Assembly (NCBI GenBank): GCA_016201195.1
Contig: JACQDI010000176.1
Coordinates: forward strand, 1-10,875
Reading direction: 5' to 3'
Length of the DNA: 10,875 nucleotides
DNA from: Acidobacteriota bacterium
GTDB taxonomy: Bacteria; Acidobacteriota; Terriglobia; Bryobacterales; JACQDG01
The notes under the pieces are model-generated. The model did not search any database. It worked only from the letters and a program-made list of their open reading frames with translations, and was not told the DNA's origin. Positions 1-6,560 of the stretch are shown here, piece by piece (within the stretch, counting starts at the first letter, position 1; each line of letters begins with the position of its first letter). Both the position numbers and the translations under genes were made by a program.

Positions 1-547
1 CGGGCTGCTGGCGATCGGGGCGGCGGTGGCGGCGGTGGTGGGCGCGCGGCTCTACATCTGCACCCCTGCCGGGCGGCTCCACTGGGACCGCCTGCGGCTG
101 CGTATCCCGCTTTTGGGCGAAGCGCTGCGCAAGGCCGATACGGCGCGGTTCGCCCGTTCCATGTCCACGCTGGTCGAGAGTAGCGTGCCGTTGGTGCAGT
201 CCATCTCCATCGCCCGGGCCATCCTCGCTAACAAGATCATCGCCCAGTCGCTCGACGCAGTCGCCCAGGGCGTCAAACGCGGCGAAGGCATCGCCGGGCC
301 GCTACGCCGCGCCGGGCAGTTCCCGGCCCTGGCCGGCCACCTGTTGAGCGTCGGCGAGGAAACCGGACGCCTGGACCAGATGTTCGCCCGCATGGCCGAT
401 ATTTACGAAAAAGATACCCGCGACGCCATCAAGCGCTTCACTTCGCTCTTTGAGCCGCTGGTGATCCTCTTCATGGGAGTGGTAGTTGGCGCTATGATTC
501 TCAGTATCATGCTGGCCATTACCAGCATTAACGAAATAGCGATGTAA
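1..547 (+). CDS. gspF: Type II secretion inner-membrane platform protein GspF, 3' part
   Basis: This is the C-terminal 181 residues of a GspF/PilC-family protein. The frame is open from base 2 and the start lies upstream of the window; full proteins are about 400 residues, so a bit under half is visible. GspF is the polytopic platform at the base of the T2SS; it contacts the GspE ATPase and the pseudopilus. The visible part starts inside a membrane segment (GLLAIGAAVAAVVGARLYI). The second cytoplasmic T2SSF domain follows, with the typical RFARSMSTLVESSVPL start and the conserved LLSVGEETGRLDQMF motif. The last membrane helix is LFEPLVILFMGVVVGAMILS, and the protein ends ITSINEIAM. The GTG at 26 is internal, since homology runs through it. 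gspG follows after 9 nt. The family call is secure; T2SS rather than type IV pilus rests on the neighbouring genes. Confidence 0.93.
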   Translation, partial: GLLAIGAAVAAVVGARLYICTPAGRLHWDRLRLRIPLLGEALRKADTARFARSMSTLVESSVPLVQSISIARAILANKIIAQSLDAVAQGVKRGEGIAGPLRRAGQFPALAGHLLSVGEETGRLDQMFARMADIYEKDTRDAIKRFTSLFEPLVILFMGVVVGAMILSIMLAITSINEIAM

Positions 548-556
548 GGGACTACC

Positions 557-952
557 ATGAGAACCCGAAAACAAAACCGGCGGCGCGGCATCACCCTGAT
601 TGAGATGCTGGTGGTAATCACCATCATCGCCCTGTTCACCGCAGTGGCCTACCAGCGGCTTTCGCCCTCGGTGGACAAGGGCCGCATCACGGCGGCGCGC
701 ACCCAGATCGAGTCGTTCGCCGGCGCGCTGCAAACCTATCACATCGACACCGGGCGGTTCCCGACCACCGAAGAGGGCCTGGCCGCCATCCGCCCCTACT
801 TGACCAAGGACATCCCCAACGACCCCTGGGGCAACCCGTATGCGTACAAGTATCCCGGCGAGCACGGGCCGGAGCCGGACCTCATCTGCTACGGCGCCGA
901 CGGCAAGCCCGGCGGCGAAGGGGTCAATGGGGATATCGTGAGCTGGAAGTGA
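557..952 (+). CDS. gspG: Major pseudopilin GspG
   Basis: 131 residues, the usual length for GspG, the main subunit of the T2SS pseudopilus. Residues 1-11 are a short basic leader ending in Gly11, followed by ITLIEMLVVITIIALF: the class III prepilin motif with cleavage after Gly11 and Glu at mature position 5 (residue 16). The prepilin peptidase that cuts it is not in the window. The C-terminal domain carries the GspG signatures RFPTTEEGL, NDPWGNPY and YGADGKPGGEGVNGDI. The last holds Asp115 and Asp126, which match the calcium-binding loop that stabilises GspG and help separate it from type IV pilins. An AAGGG ribosome site (546-550) sits 6 nt before the ATG. The stop overlaps the gspH GTG by 4 bp. 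Confidence 0.97.
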   Translation: MRTRKQNRRRGITLIEMLVVITIIALFTAVAYQRLSPSVDKGRITAARTQIESFAGALQTYHIDTGRFPTTEEGLAAIRPYLTKDIPNDPWGNPYAYKYPGEHGPEPDLICYGADGKPGGEGVNGDIVSWK

Positions 953-1440
953 AACAGGTGTCAGGTGCCGGGTGTCAGGTGTTAGGGCGGAAATCGCGTG
1001 GGATTACGCTGCTCGAATTGTTAGTCGCCATGGCGATTGCCGGGATGATTCTGGCGATCTCGTTTCCCTCCGCCACCGCGGGGATCGATGGAGTTCGCTT
1101 GCAGGCGGCAGGACGGCGCGTGGCGGCCTTTCTCAACGTGGCCCGCGGCCGGGCGGACCGGGAGCAGTTGCCGGTGGAGATTCTCATTGACCTGGACGCC
1201 AACCGGATGAGCGCGGTGACCGCCGACGGCCAATGGGAGCGCAGCGTGGACCTGGGCCAGGGCGTGCGCATCGCCGCCGTGCTGCCGGAGGCGGAATCGC
1301 GCTCGCGGCGCTTCCTGGTGCTTCCCGGCGTCCCCCCGCCGCGGTTCTTTGTCCAGCTCGACTCGAGCCGCGGCCGCTCGCTCAGGGTGGGGGTTGATCC
1401 CCTCAGTGGGACGCCGCAGATCGAGGATTCCAAGCGATGA
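949..1440 (+). CDS. gspH: Minor pseudopilin GspH
   Basis: 163 residues with an 18-residue leader ending in Gly18, then ITLLELLVAMAIAGMILAI: the prepilin peptidase motif with Glu at mature position 5 (residue 23) and the N-terminal membrane/assembly helix. The rest fits the GspH/FimT fold, with AAGRRVAAFLNVARGRADRE after the helix and a beta-rich C-terminal half. GspH is a minor pseudopilin placed near the pseudopilus tip. The GTG start overlaps the gspG stop (GTGA). Leader residues 3-12 are encoded by four tandem CAGGTGY-type heptamers, so this part is repeat-derived and unlikely to be conserved. The motif MAIAGMILAISFP would allow a later start, but the overlap and the need for a Gly before the cleavage site support this one. 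H rather than another minor pseudopilin is judged from gene order and size. Confidence 0.88.
   Translation: MKQVSGAGCQVLGRKSRGITLLELLVAMAIAGMILAISFPSATAGIDGVRLQAAGRRVAAFLNVARGRADREQLPVEILIDLDANRMSAVTADGQWERSVDLGQGVRIAAVLPEAESRSRRFLVLPGVPPPRFFVQLDSSRGRSLRVGVDPLSGTPQIEDSKR
955..982 (+). repeat. Four tandem 7-bp repeats, consensus CAGGTGY
   Basis: Four head-to-tail heptamers start at 955, 962, 969 and 976; the third has one change (CGGGTGT) and a fifth decayed unit starts at 983. They lie wholly within the leader codons of gspH. Because 7 is not a multiple of 3, three units code for seven residues. The pattern is of the short tandemly repeated repetitive (STRR) type that is usually found between genes. 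Confidence 0.85.
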
Positions 1441-1838
1441 GCCGGAAACGCGGCTTCACCCTGCTCGAGATGATCGTCGCCACGGCGCTGATGTCCATCT
1501 CCGTGGTGGGTTTGCTTTCGCTGCTCTCGGGCACGCTGGCCAACGCCGCGCGCATCAAGCAGTATGACCGCGCGGCCATGCTCGCCCGCACCAAGATGAA
1601 CGAGCTGCTGGTCCTTGCGCCGCTGCCTTTGGGCCAGCCGCTCGCCGGCCAGTGGGACGAGAGCACCGGCTGGACCGCGCGGGCCGAGCCGTTCGAGCGT
1701 CCCCCCGGGCCGGGCTCCGCCACGGTTCTACTGGTGCGCATCAACCTGGAAGTCTGGTGGAAAGCGGATGACCGGCGCAAGTCGGTCACCCTCGAGGGAT
1801 TCCGCCAGGTCTTCCTTCCGCCCGAGGGGCAGCGGTGA
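1437..1838 (+). CDS. gspI: Minor pseudopilin GspI
   Basis: 133 residues, matching the usual size of GspI. A very short leader (MSRKRG) ends in Gly6 and is followed by FTLLEMIVATALMSISVVGL, with Glu at mature position 5 (residue 11), giving the prepilin peptidase site and the hydrophobic assembly helix. After the helix, RAAMLARTKMNELL matches the conserved alpha-helical stretch of GspI in which the leading subunit packs against GspJ and GspK. GspI starts the tip complex I-J-K that primes pseudopilus growth. The ATG overlaps the gspH stop by 4 bp (ATGA), and its own stop overlaps the gspJ GTG in the same way, so the three are probably translated in a coupled manner. The call as I rather than H is supported by order, size and the helix motif. 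Confidence 0.9.
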   Translation: MSRKRGFTLLEMIVATALMSISVVGLLSLLSGTLANAARIKQYDRAAMLARTKMNELLVLAPLPLGQPLAGQWDESTGWTARAEPFERPPGPGSATVLLVRINLEVWWKADDRRKSVTLEGFRQVFLPPEGQR

Positions 1839-2548
1839 GAATCAAACCCAACGCCGGCCTCACCCTCCTCGAAGTGCTGGTCGCCGTTTCCCTGCTTAGC
1901 CTGCTTTCGGTGGCCATTCTCACCGCGCTGCGCACCGGCGCCATGGCCTGGGAGAAGACCAACACCAACCTGATGCTCGATCGCCGGATCGCTTCCGCCA
2001 ACGCCATCTTTCACGCCGAGCTGGAAGGCATCTTCCCGGCTTGGGCGCAGGCCCGCCCCGCCGGCCCCAATGCCCCCTCCACGTTCCTGTTTTTCCAAGG
2101 TCAGCCCGAGTCGATGCGCTTTGTGACCTCCTACTCGCTGGAGGCCGGGCCGCGCGCCGGCTTGCGTCTGGTCGAACTGCAGGTCACGCCGGCGGAGCGG
2201 GGCAAGCGCGTGCTCCTCAATGAGCTGCCCTTCGAAAGCCCGCGCGCCGCCGGGCGGGTGGTAACCGGCGTGCTGAACGATGGCCCCGAGGGCCGGCCGC
2301 GCCTGGTGTTCGCCCCCATCCTCGCTCAGCCCACCTCGTTCGTGATTGCGGACGAGCTGGAAGGCTGCACCTTCTTCTACCTCACCGAGGACTCGCTCAA
2401 CGAACGGGCGCGCTTTGTCCCCGTTTGGACGCGGATCGATCGGTTGCCAGCCGCCGTCTCGGTTCAACTGATCCCCCGGCGGGACTCGGCCCGGCTGCGG
2501 GCAGTCTCCGTAGTTGTGCCCATCCGCTCCACGATGTTGTCGCCATGA
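1835..2548 (+). CDS. gspJ: Minor pseudopilin GspJ
   Basis: 237 residues, near the usual 200-240 of GspJ. The leader MRIKPNAG ends in Gly8, then LTLLEVLVAVSLLSLLSVAI gives the prepilin cleavage site, Glu at mature position 5 (residue 13) and the membrane helix. The helix continues as TALRTGAMAWEKTNTNLMLDRRI, as expected for GspJ. The beta-rich globular domain includes RLVELQVTPAERGKRVLLNELPFES and a C-terminal strand pair ending PAAVSVQLIPRR. GspJ forms the pseudopilus tip with GspI and GspK. The GTG start overlaps the gspI stop (GTGA). Its own stop overlaps an ATG at 2545, but that ATG opens only a four-codon frame; the true gspK start lies 29 nt further on. Confidence 0.88.
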   Translation: MRIKPNAGLTLLEVLVAVSLLSLLSVAILTALRTGAMAWEKTNTNLMLDRRIASANAIFHAELEGIFPAWAQARPAGPNAPSTFLFFQGQPESMRFVTSYSLEAGPRAGLRLVELQVTPAERGKRVLLNELPFESPRAAGRVVTGVLNDGPEGRPRLVFAPILAQPTSFVIADELEGCTFFYLTEDSLNERARFVPVWTRIDRLPAAVSVQLIPRRDSARLRAVSVVVPIRSTMLSP

Positions 2549-2578
2549 AAAAACAGTAGGCAGAAAAATCGCCATGAA
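2540..2578 (+). repeat. 10-bp direct repeat TCGCCATGAA carrying two candidate start codons
   Basis: TCGCCATGAA occurs at 2540-2549 and again at 2569-2578, offset by 29 bp. The first copy contains the ATGA overlap with the gspJ stop; the second contains the gspK start. The space between holds CAGTAGG and CAGAAAA heptamers. The layout suggests local duplication accompanying repeat insertion at the gene junction. Confidence 0.7.
2545..2559 (+). other. Four-codon minigene MKKQ-stop at the gspJ/gspK junction
   Basis: The ATG overlapping the gspJ stop is followed by AAA AAA CAG and then TAG, where the TAG is part of the heptamer CAGTAGG. The position mirrors the 4-bp overlap starts used at the G/H, H/I and I/J junctions. 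It is most simply read as the former gspK start, cut off by the repeat. Ribosomes finishing gspJ could translate it and restart at 2574, 14 nt after its stop. That is inference. Confidence 0.35.
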
Positions 2579-2615
2579 GACCGCAGGCAGTAGACAAAAG
2601 GCAGTAGCCAGAAAA
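2554..2615 (+). repeat. Interrupted 7-bp repeat array, CAGTAGN / CAGAAAA type
   Basis: Units CAGTAGG (2554) and CAGAAAA (2561) are separated by about 20 bp from a second run of four units at 2588, 2595, 2602 and 2609 (CAGTAGA, CAAAAGG, CAGTAGC, CAGAAAA). The first run lies between genes; the second encodes leader residues 5-14 of GspK. This is a different heptamer family from the one in gspH but shares the CAG-initial 7-bp period. Confidence 0.8.
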
Positions 2616-3515
2616 GAGCGCGGAGGGGCGTTGCTGGCGGTGCTGTGGCTGAGCGCGGCTCTGTCGGCGATTGCCTTTACCCTGGCCATCACTGTGCGCG
2701 CCGAGCTGGAGCGCGCCTCGAGCGCGCTCGACGCGGCCCGGGCCTACTACCTGGCCGAGGGCGCCATCGAGCGGTTCCTTTACCAGTTGAGCTATTCCAC
2801 GATGGGCGGCGCGGCGGAGCCCGCTCCGGGGGGCTTCCGGCACGGCCAGCGGCGGATGCGCTGGGAGCTGGCCACCGGCGGCGTCGATTTGGAGATTATC
2901 GGCGAGAGCGGCAAGCTGAACGCATACGCCACCGAGCCGGCTATTCTGGCCCGGGCCTTCGCCTTTTCGGGAGTCGAGCCGGGCCGGGCACAGCAGATTG
3001 CTGCCGGCATCGTTGCCCGTCGCCAGGCCAATCTTTCCGCCGAGTCGTCTTTTTCCTCCTCCCTGCCGTCTTTTCTACAGTTGGAGGATCTGTTGACGGT
3101 AAGCGGCATGACGCCGGACATCTACTACGGCTGGTGGGACCGCGACCAGGGACGCCTGGTGGAGCGTGGCGGGGTTTCGCGTTACCTCACCCTGCTCGAC
3201 GGCGGCAGCGCGGTCAATGTCAATTACGCCGCCCCGGCCGTACTGCGGGCGGTGGGGGTGCCGGAAGGCGCCATCATGGCCATCCTCGAAGCCCGTGAAG
3301 CGCGGGTGATCGACGACGCCGGCCGTTTTGGGGTCGGGTCGCTGGCCGGCGGTATGGCCTTGGCCGGCGGAGGCTCTGCCGCTTACACCGTGCGCGCCAC
3401 CGCACAGTTGAAAGGGCGGCCCGTGCGCCGCACGGTGGCGGCGCTGATTCGCTTCGGCCGGGACCGCTTCGAACCCCCGCTGGGGGTCGTCCGCTGGTAT
3501 CCGGCGGCCAACTGA
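2574..3515 (+). CDS. gspK: Tip pseudopilin GspK
   Basis: 313 residues from the ATG at 2574, close to the family norm of about 300-330. The leader of 17 residues ends in Gly17, followed by GALLAVLWLSAALSAIAFTLA. As in other GspK proteins there is no Glu at mature position 5, a known feature of this subunit. ARAYYLAEGAIERFLY, GESGKLNAYATEPAILARAF and GSAVNVNYAAPAVLRAVGV (around residues 60, 115 and 214) are the hallmark GspK alpha-domain motifs. Large GspK caps the I-J-K tip. A GTG at 2514 would extend the frame by 20 residues into gspJ, but the extension is gspJ coding sequence in another frame and would lengthen the leader implausibly. There is no clear ribosome site, so re-initiation after gspJ is likely. 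Stop and gspL start are 3 nt apart. Confidence 0.93.
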   Translation: MKTAGSRQKAVARKERGGALLAVLWLSAALSAIAFTLAITVRAELERASSALDAARAYYLAEGAIERFLYQLSYSTMGGAAEPAPGGFRHGQRRMRWELATGGVDLEIIGESGKLNAYATEPAILARAFAFSGVEPGRAQQIAAGIVARRQANLSAESSFSSSLPSFLQLEDLLTVSGMTPDIYYGWWDRDQGRLVERGGVSRYLTLLDGGSAVNVNYAAPAVLRAVGVPEGAIMAILEAREARVIDDAGRFGVGSLAGGMALAGGGSAAYTVRATAQLKGRPVRRTVAALIRFGRDRFEPPLGVVRWYPAAN

Positions 3516-3518
3516 ACC

Positions 3519-4883
3519 ATGTTCTGGAATCCTCTCCTGACTCTGGGCTCGGGCGTGGGCATTGAGATCCGCGGCGAGGATCTCTCCGTCGCCCTGGTCC
3601 GGTCGCGCTGGAAAGGGGTGACCGTCGCCGGCCACACTCTCCTTCGCGATTTCCGCCGCCGTCCGGCGGCCGAGTGGGGCGAGGAGTATCACGCTTTTCT
3701 GCGCAGCCACGGGTTCCGGGAGCTGGCGGCCACCCTGGCCCTGCCCCGCAGCGAGGTGATGGTGCGGCTGCTGAGCCTGCCGGCCGTGGCCGCCGGTGCC
3801 GACCTGGCCTCCGCCGTCCGCTTCCAGATCGACTCGCTCCATCCCTACGGCGAGGACAATGTGTATTACTCCTTCTCTCCGCTGGGCGGCTCGGGCACGG
3901 CGGAGGTGGCGGTGGTCCTCGCCCCTCGTCCCGGGGTCGACGGCTATGCCGATTTGTTCGAGGAAGCCGGAGTCAAGCTGCGCGCCATGACCGTGGCCGC
4001 CGCCGGTTACTACGGCGCTTCCCGCCTGATCCGCCGCCGCCCTCCGGAGCCGTTTCTGCTCGTCGACCGCTACGATTCCACCTTCGAGTTGTATGGGGAA
4101 AGCGAGACGCGGCCCTTTTTCAGCGCCGCGTTCGACTCCCGCGTGATGCCGCTCGAGAAGGCCGTGGCCGCCGCCGCTGCCGAGCTGCGGTCGGTGGAGC
4201 AGCCCGCGTCGGTCGAGCAGACCCTGGGCAGCCCGCTCCAGGCTCCGGAGGAATTCCATTTGAGTCGCGACGCCTCGGCGTTTGTCACCGCCCTGGCCGC
4301 GGCCTGCCCGCGCTGGGGCTGGCGCGCCAACCTGCTGCCGCCCGCCCGCCGCAGCTCCAGCTCGCGCTGGCCGCTGGCCGCCACCGCCGCCGCCGCGGTC
4401 GCCGTGGCCGCCGTCGCCCTGTCGTTGTGGGTGCGCGGCCCCGTCCAGGATGCTCGCTACGCCCGCGAGCTGGCTCGCCAGATCAAGCTGCTGGAAGCAG
4501 TGGAGCGGGAAACGCGGGGGCTCGAACGCCAGGCGCAAAAGGCCCGCGCCCGCCGCGAACAACTGGAGGCCTTCCGCCGCCGCGCCGAGTCCGACGTGGC
4601 CCTGGTTACGGAAATCTCCCGCCGTCTGCCCAAGAGTGTCTGGCTGAACAGCATGGAGATCACCGAGGACAGCGTCCAACTGGGAGGCCAAGCCGAGGCG
4701 GCCGCCCCCTTGCTCGGCCTGCTCGATTCCTCCGGTGTGCTCACCGGATCATCCTTCGCCGGCTCCATCACCCGCAATGAAAACCGGGAGGGCTTTCGCA
4801 TCCGTGCCGCCCGGCGTGCGCAGGCGGTTCCGCGACCGGTTTCGCCGCCGGCCCCCCACGCCGGGGGACACACAGGGAACTAG
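3519..4883 (+). CDS. gspL: GspL: actin-like domain fused to a PilN-like domain
   Basis: 454 residues. Residues 12-220 resemble the cytoplasmic actin-like domain of GspL/PilM (GIEIRGEDLSVALVRSRWKG; LPRSEVMVRLLSLPAV). The PilM nucleotide-binding start GIDIGS is replaced by GIEIRG, so ATP binding is doubtful, as known for GspL. A membrane helix follows at about 284-309 (WPLAATAAAAVAVAAVALSL). Next come a charged coiled coil (about 311-371) and a periplasmic ferredoxin-like part with the PilN pattern LPKSVWLNSMEI, VQLGGQAEAAAPLLGLL and a closing FRIRA strand. In type IV pili these are two proteins, PilM and PilN; in the T2SS they are one, GspL, which couples the GspE ATPase to GspM and the pseudopilus. 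The Pro-rich tail after residue 432 looks disordered. It ends 2 nt before gspM. Confidence 0.88.
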   Translation: MFWNPLLTLGSGVGIEIRGEDLSVALVRSRWKGVTVAGHTLLRDFRRRPAAEWGEEYHAFLRSHGFRELAATLALPRSEVMVRLLSLPAVAAGADLASAVRFQIDSLHPYGEDNVYYSFSPLGGSGTAEVAVVLAPRPGVDGYADLFEEAGVKLRAMTVAAAGYYGASRLIRRRPPEPFLLVDRYDSTFELYGESETRPFFSAAFDSRVMPLEKAVAAAAAELRSVEQPASVEQTLGSPLQAPEEFHLSRDASAFVTALAAACPRWGWRANLLPPARRSSSSRWPLAATAAAAVAVAAVALSLWVRGPVQDARYARELARQIKLLEAVERETRGLERQAQKARARREQLEAFRRRAESDVALVTEISRRLPKSVWLNSMEITEDSVQLGGQAEAAAPLLGLLDSSGVLTGSSFAGSITRNENREGFRIRAARRAQAVPRPVSPPAPHAGGHTGN

Positions 4884-4885
4884 AC

Positions 4886-5473
4886 ATGCCCTCCCTCACC
4901 CAACGCGATCGCCGGGCGCTGCTCCTGCTGGCCGGGGCCGTAGTAGTAGTCCTGGTTTTGCAGTTCGGCCTGCCGTCCCGGGCCGAGCCGGAGGTCGCCG
5001 TCTCCTCTTCCATCCCCGCGGCCGAACTCCGGCTCCGGCGGCTGCAGGAGGTAGCCAGGCAGAAACCGCGCGCCGCCGCCGAGTCCGAAGCCGCCGCCCG
5101 CGCCCTGGCCGAGACCGAGAAGGGATTGCTGCGAGGTACAACACCCGCGCAGGCCTCCGCCGAAATGCAGCCGCTGATGAAAGAGTTGCTCCGCGCCCAG
5201 GGCATCAACATGCAGTCTTCCGAATTCATGGCCGTCAAGCCGGTGGGAGAGGATTACGCGCAAGTGCCCCTGGCGCTCAGCTTCAATTGCGCCATCGAGC
5301 AGTGGGTCAACCTGATGGCCGCCATCCGCAATGCCCCGCAAGTGCTGTCGACCCTGGATCTGCGCCTCGGTATCGCAGACCCGAAGAACAAGCTGATTCA
5401 GGTGCGGATGATCGTGGCCGGTTATATCCCCGCCTCGCTCGTGGCCTCCGCCAAAGGAGTGGCCGGAATATGA
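4886..5473 (+). CDS. gspM: GspM / PilO-like inner-membrane protein
   Basis: 195 residues with one N-terminal membrane helix (about 10-29, ALLLLAGAVVVVLVLQFGL) after a short basic cytoplasmic tail. A charged coiled coil follows (about 45-80, with LRLRRLQEVARQ and AAARALAETEKGLL). The C-terminal ferredoxin-like domain is built around VPLALSFNCAIEQWVNLMAAI and LIQVRMIVAGYIP. This is the GspM/PilO layout: a bitopic protein that pairs with GspL in the inner-membrane platform. The sequence of the family is poorly conserved, so the call leans on layout and on its place right after gspL. The ATG is 2 nt after the gspL stop, and its own stop overlaps the next ATG by 4 bp. Confidence 0.85.
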   Translation: MPSLTQRDRRALLLLAGAVVVVLVLQFGLPSRAEPEVAVSSSIPAAELRLRRLQEVARQKPRAAAESEAAARALAETEKGLLRGTTPAQASAEMQPLMKELLRAQGINMQSSEFMAVKPVGEDYAQVPLALSFNCAIEQWVNLMAAIRNAPQVLSTLDLRLGIADPKNKLIQVRMIVAGYIPASLVASAKGVAGI

Positions 5474-6216
5474 GGCGCAAGCTGCTGGCGGGCAACCTGG
5501 CGTTGCTGGCCCTGGCCGGCGCCGGCTTGTGGAAGCTGCGGGTCGACTATCGGCGCGCCCGGGAGCGGTACCGCATCCTGAGCCCCGCGCCGGCCGGGCG
5601 CAACGACCTCCCGCCGCCCGCGCCGGCCTCTGCCCCCGCGCCCGTGCAGCCGGCGGCCTACCTGGACGCGGCGGCAAACTACGTGTTCAGCCCGGACCGC
5701 AATCCCACGGTAGTCGTGGAGCCTCCCAAGGTGAAGCCCCGCCCCACACTGCCCCTGTTGTTCGGGGTCATGAGTCTGGGCGGCGGCCCCATCGCCATCA
5801 TGGCCGAAAAACAGAATGCGCCCCACAAGACCGTGCGCCTCGGCGAGATGATCGGGGAGTTTAAGCTGCTGGGCGTGGACAAGGATGCCATCAGCCTGGA
5901 GTGGGATGGCCAGGCCATCCAAGCGCACGTCTCCGACGTGCTGGTGCGGCCCTCGGCGGCCGAAGGCGGCGGCTCCACCACTTCGGCCGCCGCTGCTCCG
6001 GCCGCAGGCGGAGCCGGCGCTACCCTGATGAACACGGCCGCTTCGGGGCGGCCCGGCGAGTACATCATCGGCGGTCCCACCCAGACCGCCAGCGGCACCA
6101 TCTATACCTCCCCGCCGGGCGACACCGCGCCTCACGGCGCCGTCTATCAGGGCAAGCGCAAGGTAGTCCGGCAGACCCCCTTTGGGACCCAGTCCTGGTG
6201 GGAAGACGTCAGGTAA
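5470..6216 (+). CDS. GspC/PilP-like inner-membrane protein with C-terminal RQTPFG motif
   Basis: 248 residues from the ATG that overlaps the gspM stop (ATGA). The frame is open far upstream to 4735, but that stretch runs through gspL and gspM and is not coding. A membrane helix lies at about 5-21, then a Pro/Ala-rich periplasmic linker (about 45-65). A domain at about 92-160 (LLFGVMSLGGGPIAIMAEK, KTVRLGEMIGEFKLLGVDKD, ISLEWDGQ) matches the HR domain of GspC and the related PilP fold, which binds the N0 domain of the secretin. The protein therefore probably links the GspL/M platform to GspD. No PDZ domain is present. Instead a Gly/Ala/Ser-rich stretch leads to a C-terminal tail KVVRQTPFGTQSWWED. 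The same RQTPFG motif recurs in the next gene. GspC is the likely role; PilP-like is the structural alternative. Confidence 0.78.
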   Translation: MRRKLLAGNLALLALAGAGLWKLRVDYRRARERYRILSPAPAGRNDLPPPAPASAPAPVQPAAYLDAAANYVFSPDRNPTVVVEPPKVKPRPTLPLLFGVMSLGGGPIAIMAEKQNAPHKTVRLGEMIGEFKLLGVDKDAISLEWDGQAIQAHVSDVLVRPSAAEGGGSTTSAAAAPAAGGAGATLMNTAASGRPGEYIIGGPTQTASGTIYTSPPGDTAPHGAVYQGKRKVVRQTPFGTQSWWEDVR

Positions 6217-6228
6217 TAGGAGACTCAC

Positions 6229-6555
6229 TTGAAACTCGCCATACTGACATTACTGATAGGGTTGCCCCTGGCGGGTGAAAACCCCAAGCCGGCCGAGAAC
6301 CCCCAGCCGAAAGCCTCGGCCAAGCGCGTGGTTGAGACCCCGTTCGGGCCTTCGCTCCGCGGTGCGCCGGCGCCGCGCCGTCCGGCGGATCACTCCCTGG
6401 TGAAGGTGGAGGAAAGGGGAGACGTGGTGATCTTCCGCCGCCAGACGCCGTTTGGCGATCAGGTCTGGCAGCGCCGGCGCGCCGAGTTGACCCCTGTCGA
6501 AAAGGAAATGATCGCTGCCCAGGACCGCCCGGCGGGTCCGGCCGCCCAGAGGTAA
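6229..6555 (+). CDS. Small exported protein with two TPFG motifs, function unknown
   Basis: 108 residues, not recognised. The start is TTG at 6229, chosen because an AGGAG ribosome site (6218-6222) lies 6 nt upstream and the frame then opens with a signal peptide, MKLAILTLLIGLPLAGENP, probably cleaved near residue 16. The mature protein is rich in Pro, Lys, Arg and Glu and likely flexible. It contains KRVVETPFG (32-40) and RRQTPFGDQVWQRR (70-83); the second nearly repeats the C-terminal tail of the preceding GspC-like protein. It sits between that gene and gspD, 12 nt after one and 5 nt before the other, so it is part of the operon and probably periplasmic. A chaperone, pilotin-like or assembly factor for the secretin is possible by position, but it lacks a lipobox and nothing shows that role directly. 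Confidence 0.75.
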   Translation: MKLAILTLLIGLPLAGENPKPAENPQPKASAKRVVETPFGPSLRGAPAPRRPADHSLVKVEERGDVVIFRRQTPFGDQVWQRRRAELTPVEKEMIAAQDRPAGPAAQR

Positions 6556-6560
6556 CCAGA

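Noticed and set aside
2514..2573. GTG at 2514 as the gspK start
   Set aside because: It would read gspJ coding DNA out of frame and give an implausible leader; ATG 2574 gives a normal 17-residue prepilin leader.
3040..3080. Possible heptamer-derived stretch inside gspK (SSFSSSLPSF region)
   Set aside because: The reverse complement faintly resembles CAGTAGA/CAAAAGG units, but no clean 7-bp period is present.
3075..4691. Open frame of about 538 codons on the minus strand opposite gspK and gspL
   Set aside because: Antisense shadow caused by high GC at third positions; composition is not protein-like and the + strand genes are well supported.
4735..5469. Upstream extension of the GspC-like gene
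   Set aside because: The frame is open but the sequence is Arg/Pro-rich shadow of gspL and gspM; the ATG at 5470 overlaps the gspM stop and is followed by a membrane helix.
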